From NCBI RefSeq assembly GCF_001659605.2, contig NC_035173.2, positions 12,152,835 through 12,216,834 on the forward strand: a DNA stretch of 64,000 bases. The letters are read 5' to 3'. This document shows positions 1 through 11,250 of this stretch, piece after piece. Below the pieces are notes generated by a model. That model saw only the letters and a list, made by a program, of their open reading frames with translations. It had not been told where the DNA came from and made no database searches. Position numbers and translations under genes: made by a program. Source of the stretch: Manihot esculenta (Eukaryota; Streptophyta; Magnoliopsida; Malpighiales; Euphorbiaceae). How positions within the stretch are numbered: position 1 is the first letter of the stretch; every line of letters begins with the position of its first letter.

Positions 1-2537
1 CCAAAATAGATCTGAGATTGGGGTACCATCAGCTGAGGATCAGAGATGAGGATGTACCAAAGACAGCTTTCAGGACCAGATATGGGCATTTTGAGTTCCT
101 TGTAATGCCGTTCGGGTTAACCAACGCCCCTGCAGCATTCATGGATCTCATGAATAGAGTGTTTAGCCAGTACCTGGATCACTTTGTTATTGTCTTCATA
201 GATGATATCTTAGTGTATTCCAGGAACGCAGAGGAGCATGCCCATCATCTGAGGTTGGTTCTACAGACCTTGAGGGAACATGGCTTGTATGCCAAGTTCT
301 CTAAGTGTGAGTTCTGGCTGAGGAGCATTTCATTCTTGGGGCATGTCGTGTCAGAGAATGGGATTGAGGTGGACCCCAAGAAGATAAAAGTTGTGGCTAA
401 CTGGCCTAGACTCACTTCAGTGACAGAGATCAGGAGTTTCTTAGGTTTGGCAGGTTACTACAGGAGGTTCGTTCAGGACTTCTCGAAAATAGCAGCTCCT
501 CTGACCAGACTAACCAGGAAGAATCAGAAGTTTGTGTGGACCGACCAGTGCGAAGAGAGTTTTGAAGAGCTTAAGAAGAGGTTGACTTCAGCACCAGTGT
601 TAGCTCTGCCATCTAGTGATGAGGACTTTACAGTCTTTTGTGATGCGTCCCGTGTGGGACTGGGTTGTGTACTCATGCAGAATGAGAGGGTGATTGCTTA
701 TGCTTCTAGGCAACTAAAGAAGCATGAGTTAAATTACCCCACACATGACCTTGAGATGGCAGCAGTAATCTTTGCACTCAAGATGTGGAGGCACTACCTC
801 TATGGGGTAAAATGTGAGATCTTCACAGATCATAAAAGCCTGCAGTACATCCTGAGTCAAAGAGATTTGAACTTGAGGCAGAGAAGATGGGTAAAGCTGC
901 TGAGTGACTACGATTGTAAGATTCAGTATCATCTGGGTAAGGCGAATGTCGTGGCAGACGCTCTAAGCCGGAAGTCACTAGGCAGTCTATCCCACATCAC
1001 GGCAGAGAGGAGACCAGTGGTGAAGGAGTTTTACAAGCTCATTGATGAAGGTCTACAGTTGGAGTTGTCTGGTACAGGTGCCTTGGTTACTCAGATGAAA
1101 GTGACACCCGTGTTTCTGGAGCAGGTGGCTCAGAAACAGCATGAGAACCCAGAGTTAGTGAAGATTGCCAGGACTGTTCAGTCAGGCAAGGACAGTGAGT
1201 TCAGATTCGACAATAAGGGGATCCTCCGCTATGGGAGTCATTTATGTGTACCAGATGACATAGGGCTAAAAGGAGACATTATGAGAGAGGCTCATAATGC
1301 AAGATACAACATTCACCCCGGGGCCACCAAGATGTATCAGGATCTGAAAAAGGTTTATTGGTGGCCAGCTATGAAGAGAGAAGTGGCACAGTTTGTGTCA
1401 GCCTGCGAAGTATGTCAGAGGGTGAAGCTGGAACATCAGAAGCCGGCTGGAATGCTTAACCCGCTACCTATTCCAGAGTGGAAATGGGAGAATATAGCTA
1501 TGGACTTCGTAGTGGGGTTACCGGCGACGTCCAACAGATTGGACTCCATATGGGTGATTGTGGACAGACTAATCAAATCTGCTCACTTCATCCCTGTCAG
1601 GAGTGGCTATTCTGTGGACAAGTTGGCGCAGGTGTATGTTGATGAGATAGTCAGACTGCATGGGGTTCTTGTTTCTATAGTGTCAGATAGAGGGTCCCAG
1701 TTCACCTCCAGGTTTTGGCGGAGTCTGCAGGATGCCATGGGTACCAGGTTGGATTTCAGTACTGCCTTCCATCCACAGACAGACGGACAGTCAGAGAGGA
1801 CCATCCAGACCATAGAAGATATGCTAAGAATGTGTGTGCTGGACTTTGGCGGTTCTTGGAGGCAGCATCTACCTTTGGTGGAGTTTGCCTACAATAACAG
1901 CCATCATGCTAGCATCGGGATGGCTCCATATGAAGCTTTATATGGAAGGAAGTGCAAGTCACCTGTTTGCTGGGAAGAAGTTGGAGAAAAGGCCTTGGCA
2001 GGGCCTGAGTTAGTAGAGATCACCAGCAGGGTGGTACCCTTAATCAGAGAAAGAATCAAGACAGCTGCAAGCAGACAGAAGAGTTATGCAGACATCCGCA
2101 GAAGACTAGTAGAATTCCAGGAGGGGGATCTGGTATTGCTCAAGGTGTCTCCAATGAGAGGAGTGGTTCGGTTCGGGAAGAAGGGTAAACTGGCTTTGCG
2201 ATACATCGGACCCTTTGAAGTCTTGCAAAAGATTGGGAATGTGTCGTACAAGCTAGATTTGCCTGCTTCAATGGAAAGAATCCATCCGGTTTTCCATGTT
2301 TCTATGTTGAGAAAGTTCGTGTCAAATTCGGGCAAGGTTCTCAGTGAGCCTGATATGGAGATCCAAGAGGATCTCACCTATGTGGAACAGCCAGTACGGA
2401 TCCTAGACACCCAGATCAGAAAGTTAAGAAACAAGGAAATCCCGATGGTGAAAGTCCTTTGGAACCACCACAATATGGAAGAATGCACCTGGGAGACACG
2501 GGAGTCCATGCTCCAGCAGTACCCTTATCTTTTCTAA
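1..2537 (+). CDS. Partial Ty3/gypsy (chromovirus) pol: RT, RNase H, integrase, chromodomain-like tail (element A)
   Basis: The 3' part of a retrotransposon polyprotein; its gag, protease and first part of RT lie before the window. The frame is open from position 3 to the TAA at 2535-2537. Visible in order: RT palm with FIDDILVYS (the YVDD-box equivalent, about 195-225), RNase H with [13 protein letters not shown] and TDHK, an integrase zinc finger (HX-H then CEVCQ, about 1290-1420), and a DDE core with [15 protein letters not shown] and [11 protein letters not shown]. The tail ([16 protein letters not shown]) resembles the chromodomain of plant chromoviruses. The protein would copy the element's RNA and insert the cDNA. 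No stop or frameshift is visible in this part. It is nearly the same as the pol of elements 2 and 5. An LTR follows after about 107 bp. Confidence 0.93.
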   Translation, partial: KIDLRLGYHQLRIRDEDVPKTAFRTRYGHFEFLVMPFGLTNAPAAFMDLMNRVFSQYLDHFVIVFIDDILVYSRNAEEHAHHLRLVLQTLREHGLYAKFSKCEFWLRSISFLGHVVSENGIEVDPKKIKVVANWPRLTSVTEIRSFLGLAGYYRRFVQDFSKIAAPLTRLTRKNQKFVWTDQCEESFEELKKRLTSAPVLALPSSDEDFTVFCDASRVGLGCVLMQNERVIAYASRQLKKHELNYPTHDLEMAAVIFALKMWRHYLYGVKCEIFTDHKSLQYILSQRDLNLRQRRWVKLLSDYDCKIQYHLGKANVVADALSRKSLGSLSHITAERRPVVKEFYKLIDEGLQLELSGTGALVTQMKVTPVFLEQVAQKQHENPELVKIARTVQSGKDSEFRFDNKGILRYGSHLCVPDDIGLKGDIMREAHNARYNIHPGATKMYQDLKKVYWWPAMKREVAQFVSACEVCQRVKLEHQKPAGMLNPLPIPEWKWENIAMDFVVGLPATSNRLDSIWVIVDRLIKSAHFIPVRSGYSVDKLAQVYVDEIVRLHGVLVSIVSDRGSQFTSRFWRSLQDAMGTRLDFSTAFHPQTDGQSERTIQTIEDMLRMCVLDFGGSWRQHLPLVEFAYNNSHHASIGMAPYEALYGRKCKSPVCWEEVGEKALAGPELVEITSRVVPLIRERIKTAASRQKSYADIRRRLVEFQEGDLVLLKVSPMRGVVRFGKKGKLALRYIGPFEVLQKIGNVSYKLDLPASMERIHPVFHVSMLRKFVSNSGKVLSEPDMEIQEDLTYVEQPVRILDTQIRKLRNKEIPMVKVLWNHHNMEECTWETRESMLQQYPYLF

Positions 2538-2608
2538 GGTTAGTTTCTTATATGTTCCATGTGTTTTATGTGTATGTTATGTTGTATGCCTTGCATGTGC
2601 TAGTAGAG

Positions 2609-2630
2609 GAACATTCGGGGATGAATGTTC
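2609..2630 (+). other. Hairpin immediately upstream of the polypurine tract (element A)
   Basis: GAACATTC and GAATGTTC form an 8-bp inverted repeat around a six-base loop, ending one base before the polypurine tract. The same structure is present before the polypurine tract of element 5 (9-bp stem) and, with substitutions, in elements 2 and 4. Confidence 0.6.
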
Positions 2631-2644
2631 TTAAGGGGGGAGAA
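2631..2644 (+). other. Polypurine tract, plus-strand primer (element A)
   Basis: TTAAGGGGGGAGAA directly precedes the LTR start TGTAATACCCGG. This is the standard position of the primer for plus-strand DNA synthesis in LTR elements. Confidence 0.85.
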
Positions 2645-4800
2645 TGTAATACCCGGCTAGACTCCGGTATCAAAATTCCTACCGTCCGGTGGAATCTCGG
2701 ATGTCGGAAGCCTCTAGAAGGGGAAACATCATGTTTTCATAAAATGTTTTAATGAGTTTTATGTTGTAAGCATGAAAGAAAATGAGTTTTTGCATGAAAA
2801 TAGCAATTGAGGAAAACTCAAGTTCGGCCGCCGAACCTTAAGTTCGGCCGCCGAACATGCATGCGTTGCGGGCGTACTTTAGGCCCCCGAAAGCATAAGT
2901 GAGGGAAGTCCAGGTTCGGCCGCCGAACCTCATGTTCGGCCGCCGAACCTCATGTTCGGCCACCGAACATGGCATGCATGCGGAGGCACATTCGACCCCC
3001 GAACGTGGTCTGGCCAGCCACTATAAAAGGGTCCCTTAGTCGAAAACGGGCGAGCTTTTCCCCATTTTCGGCCAAGGTGAGCTCTCCGCCGTCCCTCACC
3101 CATTTTTGATGTTCTTCCTCTAAATCTTTCAAGATTTTCACTTGTTTTAACTTGGTTTTGAAGATTTAAGCTTTTGAGCAAAGTTTTGGAGCTTGGAGGT
3201 TCAAGCACCAAATCTCTCCCAACTCCGAGTTTTTGGTCGTCTCTCTCGATCTTCAAGAGGTAAGAGCCGATCTTAAGCTCATTGCATGTTTTAAATAAGT
3301 TTTATGCAAGATCTATGGGTTAGAATGCATGTTTAGGTTATGGTTATATTTATGGGTATAAATGTGTATTCTTGAACAATGTGGATGCTTGATGTGTTGT
3401 AGATGGGGTTTATGATGGTTTGAGACCCCTAGGAACATGTATGCTTGTGTATGAGTGTTGTAGAATAGGTTTGATGTATGTTTGATAAGTTTGGAGGCGA
3501 AATGTACAAAGGGAGCCAAGTTTCTGCCCTTTGGTAGAAACCAGGTTCGGCAGCCGAAGGACTTTCGGCCGCCGAACATGGCTGGGGAAGCAGCCTTTCG
3601 GCTGCCGAAGCTTGCCCCCGAAAGGAGACTTTCGTCTCTGTCTGGCAGTTTCGGCCGCCGAAAGTGCCGCCGAACATGCATGAGTTTCGTCTCTGTCTGG
3701 AAGTTTCGGCCGCCGAAGGTGCTGCCGAACCTGCCTGACTTTCGGCTCTGGAGGGACTTTCGGTCCCGAACCTGCCGCCGAAAGTGCCCTGTCCAGGCCT
3801 CCTTTGCATGATTTTATATGGTTGTTTCATGATGTTTTAGGGGGTTTTTGGGGAGTAGTTTATAGTTATGTTCAGGTGTGTTTGGTCCCTCATTTGAGTC
3901 CACCTGTGTAGGTTCGAACCCGAGGAACCGAGGACCCCAGCAGTGAGTCCAGCTGCTTCGGTGTTGTCAGAGTCAGCCAGAGGTGAGTGGAACTAAACTT
4001 AATCTTTTAAATTAAATGTTTTATCATGTTTCATGCATCATAATTATGCAATAGGATGATTGCATTAGTTTTCACGAATATGCCGCATTGCATCGATTGT
4101 TGTTGATGTGGGTGAATGTTGAATGACCCAATTAGTCCATGACAGGAAGACCAGGACCCCATGCTACGGCCTGGCACAGAGTTAGCTTGGACTAATTGGT
4201 GACAAGTTCACCCAACCCTTATGTGAATTGTCTGTGTTATGATGTATTTCATTAAAGCATAGTGTTAATATGTTTTATAGTTCTACTCACTGGGCTTTTA
4301 GCTCACCCCTCTCCTTTTTACCCCCAGGCTTGCAGGTACAGGATAGAAGAGGAGGTCGGTTAGAGTAAAGTTTGTTGTGTAATAGATATAATGTGGACAT
4401 GACAAATCGTAGTATGATGTAATGTAAAAGTACAGTATAGTTATGTAATGATGTTTATGGATGTTAGAGATGTGCTTGACCATAGATTGTTGTATCCCTT
4501 TTAATACATGATCTTAGAGACTTTCTTGATGTTTATGTAAACCAACTCAGCATATGTTATGTCACCCACTGGGGGCACTGATGAGATCCCACAGAGGGAT
4601 CAATGTTATGTTAATGTGTATGCAGGTTGAGTTTGGTTGATGTATATGGAAAGAAAAGTTTTAATTTTTATGTATGTTGTTGATCATGTATGGGATTATG
4701 CAGGTTTACAGGTTTCATGTCAGGCTTGCTACGGGTCTCGGCGGCCTTAAGCCGATCTGGATCCTAGCGCCGGTAGCGGTCCGATTTTTGGGTCGTTACA
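2645..4800 (+). repeat. Ty3/gypsy LTR, full length, 2156 bp (element A)
   Basis: The LTR begins TGTAATACCCGGCTAGACTC and ends GGGTCGTTACA, so it has TG/CA ends. Near-palindromes with the core TTCGGCCGCCGAA cluster on both sides of the TATA box (2820-3000 and 3540-3790). A CTTCAAGAG|GTAAG donor-like site is at 3260, a CCAGAG|GTGAGT donor-like site at 3983, and a pyrimidine-rich CCCCCAG acceptor-like site ends at 4327. Left of it is pol. Right of it is not a primer-binding site but the interior of gag, so this LTR is shared by two element bodies or had its downstream leader deleted. Confidence 0.9.
3022..3029 (+). promoter_or_regulatory. LTR TATA box
   Basis: TATAAAAG lies about 380 bp into the LTR, just after a conserved TGGCCAGCCAC stretch. 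Equivalent boxes are at 55169 and 62841 (plus strand) and at 23573-23581, 31132-31140, 43033-43041 and 50464-50472 (minus strand). The conserved position across subfamilies supports it as the Pol II promoter of the elements. Confidence 0.7.
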
Positions 4801-5748
4801 GGAGTACCACCAGAAAACGAGGGTATGGATGCCCGTCCCCTTGCATTGCCAAGGGCAATGTCATGTAGATCAGGTAGAGAAAGGACATCAAGGGACCCTA
4901 GAAGGTCTTTTGATGCAAGCAGCAGGAGAGGAACAGATCAGGAGGTCTTCAGATGTGAGGGAAGCTATGGAAGAGGATCAGAGAAGGGATGGGGATCTAG
5001 ATGTGAGCATGTCTGAGGAGGGTACAGGGGAGTCACAAGGAGGCGCTCAGGCCTCGGGGTTTGGTTATCCACCCCAGTATCCACCCTTTCCACAGGGCCC
5101 AGGGTATCCGATGGGGGGTACATCGGATTACTCCGGTTTTAACCCATACCCTTCCTACATGCCTTATCCACCTTTTTACCCACCATACCCACAGTACCCA
5201 ATGTATCCACCCTCACCTTTCTACCCAAGCACAGCAAACCCTATCTCAGGGAATGCGGCACCTCCTCCTCCACCCATAAAACCAGTAGCCCCAGTAGTCC
5301 AAACACCTAAGCCTAGCTCATCTGGGGGGAGCAAGGTAAAGATGACAGACTACCTAAAGCTGGATGCTCCCAAGTATGAATCAGGTGATGATCCGTTTGA
5401 GTACTTCAGAACGGTGAAAATGATAACAGATGAGTTGGGGGCAAACGATAGTAGAGCCATTAAGATGGCGGGGTTCACTCTGAAGTGTAAGAAGGCAAAA
5501 GAATGGTTCAAAAACTATGTGGACCCGAGGTTGGATAGTCTATCCTGGGATGAATTTGCAGGATGGGCTTTCCCTGATAGCTCCAGGGAATTGAAGATGA
5601 TTGAATTTGAGCAGTTGAGGCAGACAGAGGAGATGAGTGTTGATGAATACATAGACAAGTTCTTGGAGCTGTTGCCGCTTGTGGGGCAAGCCTATGACAC
5701 AGATCAGAAGAAAGCAAAAAGGTATACCATGAGGCTCCACTCTAGGTA
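4801..5748 (+). pseudogene. Truncated, frameshifted Ty3/gypsy gag fragment
   Basis: This encodes gag from about residue 12 (VPPE, then ARPLALPRAMSCR) through the proline/tyrosine-rich stretch ([12 protein letters not shown]) and the [12 protein letters not shown] and [12 protein letters not shown] part of the gag domain. The start codon, leader and primer-binding site are missing: gag sequence begins at the base after the LTR end. A small indel near 4940-4960 shifts the frame relative to intact copies. A 12-bp deletion removes four residues before GWAFPDS. The fragment stops at 5748 where a minus-strand LTR begins. It is not functional. Confidence 0.85.
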
Positions 5749-6860
5749 TGTAACAGCCCGAAAATCGGACCGCTACCGGCGCTAGGATTCAGGTCGACTT
5801 AAGGTCGCCGGAACCCGTAGCAAGCCTACTATGAACTCTGTGTACCTGATAAATCCCATACATGATCATACACTTCCATAAAAATTTGAAACTTTTCATT
5901 TACCAAGCTTGACCTGTGCATGCACTGTCTCTGTAAACATTAAACCACATACTAGAGTCCTCATCAAATACTCTAGATGGGTCATCATCATATATGTCAA
6001 GCTTAGTTCTCATCATGAAACATGATAAAACATAATAAAATGATCATGTACAAAAAGGGATTAAACATACTTTAGGGTCAAGCACAATACTATAACTCTG
6101 TATACATTACATCACTATACATTATCTCTTTGTATTACATAACTTTTCTTTACATCATGTCCACTACTGTATGCTATTACATAGACTTTACCCTTGCTGT
6201 TACTCTGTCTTCTCTCTGAGGCCCTGAAAACATGGGGGTTAGGGAGAGGGGTGAGCTATTAGAGCCCAATGAGCAGAACTATAAAAACATGTAATAAAAC
6301 ATGCTATCATGAAATGCATCACATCACAAGCAAATCACATCACGGATGGACTGACCCAAAAATCCCTCTGCTCTGTGCCCGACCCTCAAAGGAGCTCCTC
6401 AGGACTTCTGTTACATACAAATAAACTCTATGCCCGGCCCTCGGTGGGGCTCCTCAGGACTTCTGTTACATGACAATAATACCAGATGGCTATTGAGTCG
6501 TCCTGTTGTCCATCCACATCAACAACAAATAATGCAATGCATCACCTTAGTGAACACTAATGCAGTACACCCTACTATAAACATGGCATTCGTGATGCAT
6601 GAAACATGCTAAATCATTCATTTATTTAAAAACATAGTTTAGTTCCACTCACCTCTAGCAACTGCTAAGCAGTCTCTGTATCTCTAACTCTGTGGGCCTC
6701 CTGGGTTCCTCGGGTCCACACCTACAAAGGTGGACTCAAATGAGGTACCGAACATACTCTAACATAGCTATGAACATCTCCCCAAAAACCCCCTAAAACA
6801 TCATAGTCATGCATGGAAAAAGGGGCAAAGGAAGGCTGGACAGGGGTCTTTCGGCGGCAG
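5749..6860 (-). repeat. Truncated Ty3/gypsy LTR (3' half), minus strand
   Basis: It starts TGTAACAGCCCGAAAATCGG, the reverse complement of an LTR 3' end. It carries the conserved CACTGGGCT/CACCCCTCTCC segment near 6243-6290, two copies of a GGAGCTCCTCAGGACTTCTG minisatellite near 6370-6470, and a minus-strand CCTCTGG/CTCACC donor-like site near 6650. The minisatellite resembles that of the solo LTR at 37299, so the two belong to one subfamily. It ends near 6858-6861 at a GGCGGCAGG junction with the tandem array. The U3 half with the TATA box is missing. Confidence 0.85.
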
Positions 6861-9800
6861 GCGGGCGGGTTTTTGCGGATATTTGATTCGCCCAAACCCT
6901 ATTAGGACGAATTTGGATTTTTATAAAATGGATTTGGACGGATTTGGGTTTATAAAATTTTATTCGTCTCGAATTCGTGTAGGGATCAGAATTAGGTGAT
7001 CGGATATCCATTACCCGAACCCGATTAGCTGTACTAATTAGGGGTGAGCATTCGGTCAGTTCGGTTCAAAACCGAATCGAATCAAATAAATCGAAAATTG
7101 AAATTTTAGTGTTTATGAAAATCGAACCGAACTGATTTTGGTCAAAAACTGAATCAAACCAAACCGGTCTGATTTGGTTCGATTCGGTTCGGTTTGATCG
7201 GTTTTGATTTTTAATAATTTTTTTATTTTTTACACATTATTTTTAATATTTTAAAATTTAATTAAAATATTTTAATCTTAATATGATTTAATTTCTCTAT
7301 ATTATTTAACAATAATATTATTATCATTAATCGGTTTCGATTAGATTTGAAGTGATATTTTTAAAAAACAAATTAAATTAAAATTAAGATAATTGTAAAA
7401 TGAGGAAGGTTATTAAGTATTATTATATTTATTTGTATTTATTGATCGATTAATTGTGTTTATTTTTTAAAAAAATATAATTTTAAATATAAAAATATTG
7501 AAAAGAGAATGTGATAAATAATTACTACATATTATATTTATTTTAAATTCCATCTCTTAAGGTGTTATATTATTTTAATAAATATATAACAAATACATTT
7601 TTGAAGTACAGATCGATTATACAATCTATTTATAAAGTGTAAAATTTATAAAATTTAAAATGAAATTTAATCTACTCACATGTATTGAAAACTAAAATAG
7701 GTCATTTATATAGAATAATCCAATTTCATAAAGAAATATGTCTTTATGAAGGGTACATGACCATACAAATAGGGATGACAGGCGGGCGGGTTTTTGCGGG
7801 TACTTGATTCGCCCAAACCCTATTAGGACGAATTTGAATTTTTATAAAATGGATTTGGATGGATTTGGATTTATAAAATTTTATCTGTCTTGAATTCGTG
7901 TAGGGTTCGGAATTAGGTGATCGGATATTCATTATCCGAATCCGATTAGCTGTACTAACTAGGGGTGAGCATTCGGTGAGTTCGGTTCAAAACCGAACCG
8001 AACCAAATAAATCGAAAATCGAAATTTTAGTGTTTATGAAAACCGAATCGAACTGATTTTGGTCAAAAACCGAATCAAACCGAATTGATCTGATTCGATT
8101 CGATTCGGTTCATTTTGATCGGTTTTAATTTTTAATATTTTTTTATTTTTTACACATTATTTTTAGTATTTTAAAATTTAATTAAAATATTTTAATCTTA
8201 ATATGATTTAATTTCTCTATATTATTTAACAATAATATTATTATCATTAATCGGTTTCGATTAGATTTGAAGTGATATTTTTAAAAAATAAATTAAATTA
8301 AAATTAAGATAATTGTAAAATGAGGAAGGTTATTAAGCATTATTATATTTATTTGTATTTATTGTTCGATTAATTGTGTTTATTTTTAAAAAAAATATAA
8401 TTTTAAATATAAAAATATTGAAAAGAGAATGTGATAAATAATTAATATATATTATATTTATTTTAAATTCCATCTTTTGAGGTGTTATATTATTTTAATA
8501 AATATATAACAAATAAATTTTTGAAGTACAAACTGATTACACAATCTATTTCTGAAGTGTAAAATTTATAAAATTTATAAAATTTAAAATGAAATTTAAT
8601 CTACTCACATGTATTGAAAATTAAAATAGATCATTTATATTGAATAATTCAATTTCATAAAAAACTATGTCTTTATGAAGGGTACATGACCTTACAAATA
8701 GGGATGGCAGGCGGACGGAGTTTTGCGGGTACTTGATTCGCCCAAACTCTATTAGGACGAATTTGAATTTTTATAAAATATAAAATGGATTTGGACGGAT
8801 TTGAGTTTATAAAATTTTATCCGTCTTGAATTCGTGTAGGGTTCGGAATTAGGTGATCGGATATCCATTACCCGAATCCGATTAGCTGTACTAACTAGGG
8901 ATGAGCATTCGGTCAGTTCGGTTTAAAACCGAACCGAACCAAATAAACCAAAAATCAAAATTTTAATATTTATGAAAACCGAACCGAACTGATTTTGGTC
9001 AAAAACTGAATCAAATCGAACCGATCTGATTCGGTTCGATTCGATTCAGTTTGATCAGTTTTGATTTTTAATAATTTTTTTATTTTTAACATACTATTTT
9101 TAGTATTTTAAAATTTAATTAAAATATTTTAATTTTAATATGATTTAATTTCTCTATATTATTTAACAATAATATTATTATCATTAATCGGTTTCGATTA
9201 GATTTGAAGTGATATTTTTAAAAAATAAATTAAATTAAAATTAAGATAATTGTAAAATGTGGAAGGTTATTAAGCATTATTATATTTATTTGTATTTATT
9301 GATCGATTAATTGTGTTTAATTTTTAAAAAAGATATAATTTTAAATATAAAAATATTGAAAAGAGAATGTGTGATAAATAATTAATATATATTATATTTA
9401 TTTTAAATTCCATCTCTCTTGAGGTGTTATATTATTTTAATAAATATATAAAAAATAAAATTTTGAAGTACACACTGATTATACAATCTATTTCTAAAGT
9501 GTAAAATTTATAAAATTTAAAATGAAATTTAATCTACTCATATATATTGAAAACTAAAATAGGTCATTTATATAGAATAATCCAATTTCATAAAAAAATG
9601 TCTTTATGAAGGGTACATGACCTTATAAATAGGGATGGTAGGCGGGCGGATTTTTGTGGGTACTCAATTCGCCCAAATCCTATTAGGACGAATTTGAATT
9701 TTTATAAAATGGATTTGGACGGATTTGGATTTATAAAATTTTATCCGTCTCGAATTCCTGTAGGATTCGAAATTAGGTGATCGGATATCCATTACCCGAA

Positions 9801-11250
9801 CCCGATTAGCTGTACTAACTAGGAGTGAGCATTCGGTCAGTTCGGTTCAAAACCGAACCGAATCGAATAAAACGAAAATCAAAATTTTAGTGTTTATGAA
9901 AACCGAACCGAACTGATTTTAGTCAAAAACCGAATCGAACCGAACCAATCTGATTCGATTTGATTTGATTCGATTTGATCGGTTTTAATTTTTAATAATT
10001 TTTTTATTTTTTACACTTTATTTTTAGTATTTTAAAATTTAATTAAAATATTTTAATTTTAATATGATTTTTTTTATATTATTAAAAAAATATATTATTA
10101 TCATTAATCGATTATAAGTAATATTTACTATATACACTTATAATTTTGATAGTTATTTGAAATTTAATTTAATTCTTGTTTTCTTATATTATTATTAAAG
10201 AATTATAAATAATTCGATTAGATTTAAAGTGATATTTTTAAAAATAAATTAAATTAAAATTACGATAATTATAAAATGAGGAAGATTATTAAACATTATT
10301 ATATTTATTTGTATTTATTGATGAATTAATTGTGTTTAATTTAAAAAGAAATATAATTTTAAATATAAAAATATTGAAAAGAGAATGTGATAAATAATTA
10401 CTACATATTATATTTATTTTAAATTTCATCTCTTGAGATGTTATATTATTTTAATAAATATATAACAAATAAATTTTTGAAGTACACACTTATTATATAA
10501 TCTATTTATAAAGTGTAAAATTTATAAAATTTAATATGAAAATTTAATCTACTCGCATGTATTAAAAACTAAAATAGGTAATAATCCAATTTCATAAAAA
10601 AAATATCTTTTTGCGGGTACTCATTCGTTTAAAACTTATTAGGACGAATTTGAATTTTTATAAAATGGATTTGGACAGTTTTGAGTTTATAAAATTTTAT
10701 TGGTCTGGAATTCGTGTAAGGTTCAAAATTAGATGATTGGATATCCATTACCCGAATTCGATTAGCTGTACTAATTAGGGGTGAGTATTCGGTCGGTTCG
10801 GTTTAAAATCGAACCGAATCGAATAAATCGAAAACCAAAATTTTAGTGTTTATGAAAACTAAATCGAATCAATTTTGATCAAAAATTGAATCGAACAGAA
10901 TCAGACCGATTCGATTTGATTCGGTTCGATTTGATCGATTTTAATTTTTAATAATTTTTTTATTTTTTAAATTTTATTTTTAGTATTTTAAAATTTAATT
11001 AAAATATTTTAATCTATGATTTAATTTCTTTATATTTTTGAAAAAATATATTATTATCATTAATCGATTCGGTTTGATTTTTTCAATTTTTTTCTGATCA
11101 AAATCAAACCGAACCGATATAACCTAAATTTTTAAAATTAAAAGTCGAACCGAACCGAACCAAAATGTATAAAAAACTGAACCAAATTATCAAATCGGTT
11201 CGGTTCGGTCGGTTTTTTCGGTTTGAACCCAATTCTGCTCAATAACCCTA
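6861..11250. repeat. Tandem array, about 4.7 units of about 0.93 kb
   Basis: The same order of blocks recurs: a GGCGGGCGGGTTTTTGCGGG block (from 6861, 7780, 8709, 9640 and, damaged, 10608), a CGGATATCCATTACCCGAA block, a TAGGGGTGAGCATTCGGT block rich in CGGTTCGGTT and AACCGAACCG, about 500 bp of AT-rich DNA, and an ATGAAGGGTACATGACC block before the next unit. Spacing is 921, 929, 931 and about 957 bp. Units are clearly diverged by substitutions and small indels, and the last has lost its first bases. Each unit contains the 5' end of a hAT-type element plus the DNA flanking it, so the array arose by duplication across a transposon boundary. No gene is visible inside. Confidence 0.85.
10776..11250. 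mobile_element. Nested small inverted-repeat element rich in CGGTTCGGTT
   Basis: This begins TAGGGGTGAGTATTCGGTCG and ends near ...CTGCTCAATAACCCTA, whose reverse complement is a degenerate match to the beginning. Both ends have runs of CGGTTCGGTT/AACCGAACCG in opposite orientation. The last array unit is the only one that keeps the right end; other units carry only the left part (from about 7041, 7961, 8896 and 9821). No convincing target duplication was seen. Confidence 0.5.

Noticed and set aside
3429..3830. Open frames on both strands reading SAAE/FGRR/RPPK-rich proteins (also near 22810, 30370, 38000, 42200, 49600, 55600, 63374)
   Set aside because: They are translations of the repeated TTCGGCCGCCGAA motifs in the LTRs. 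All six frames stay open because the motif lacks stops.
11241..11250. ACCCTAA as telomere-type repeat
   Set aside because: A single copy only; it is the degenerate end of a small inverted-repeat element.
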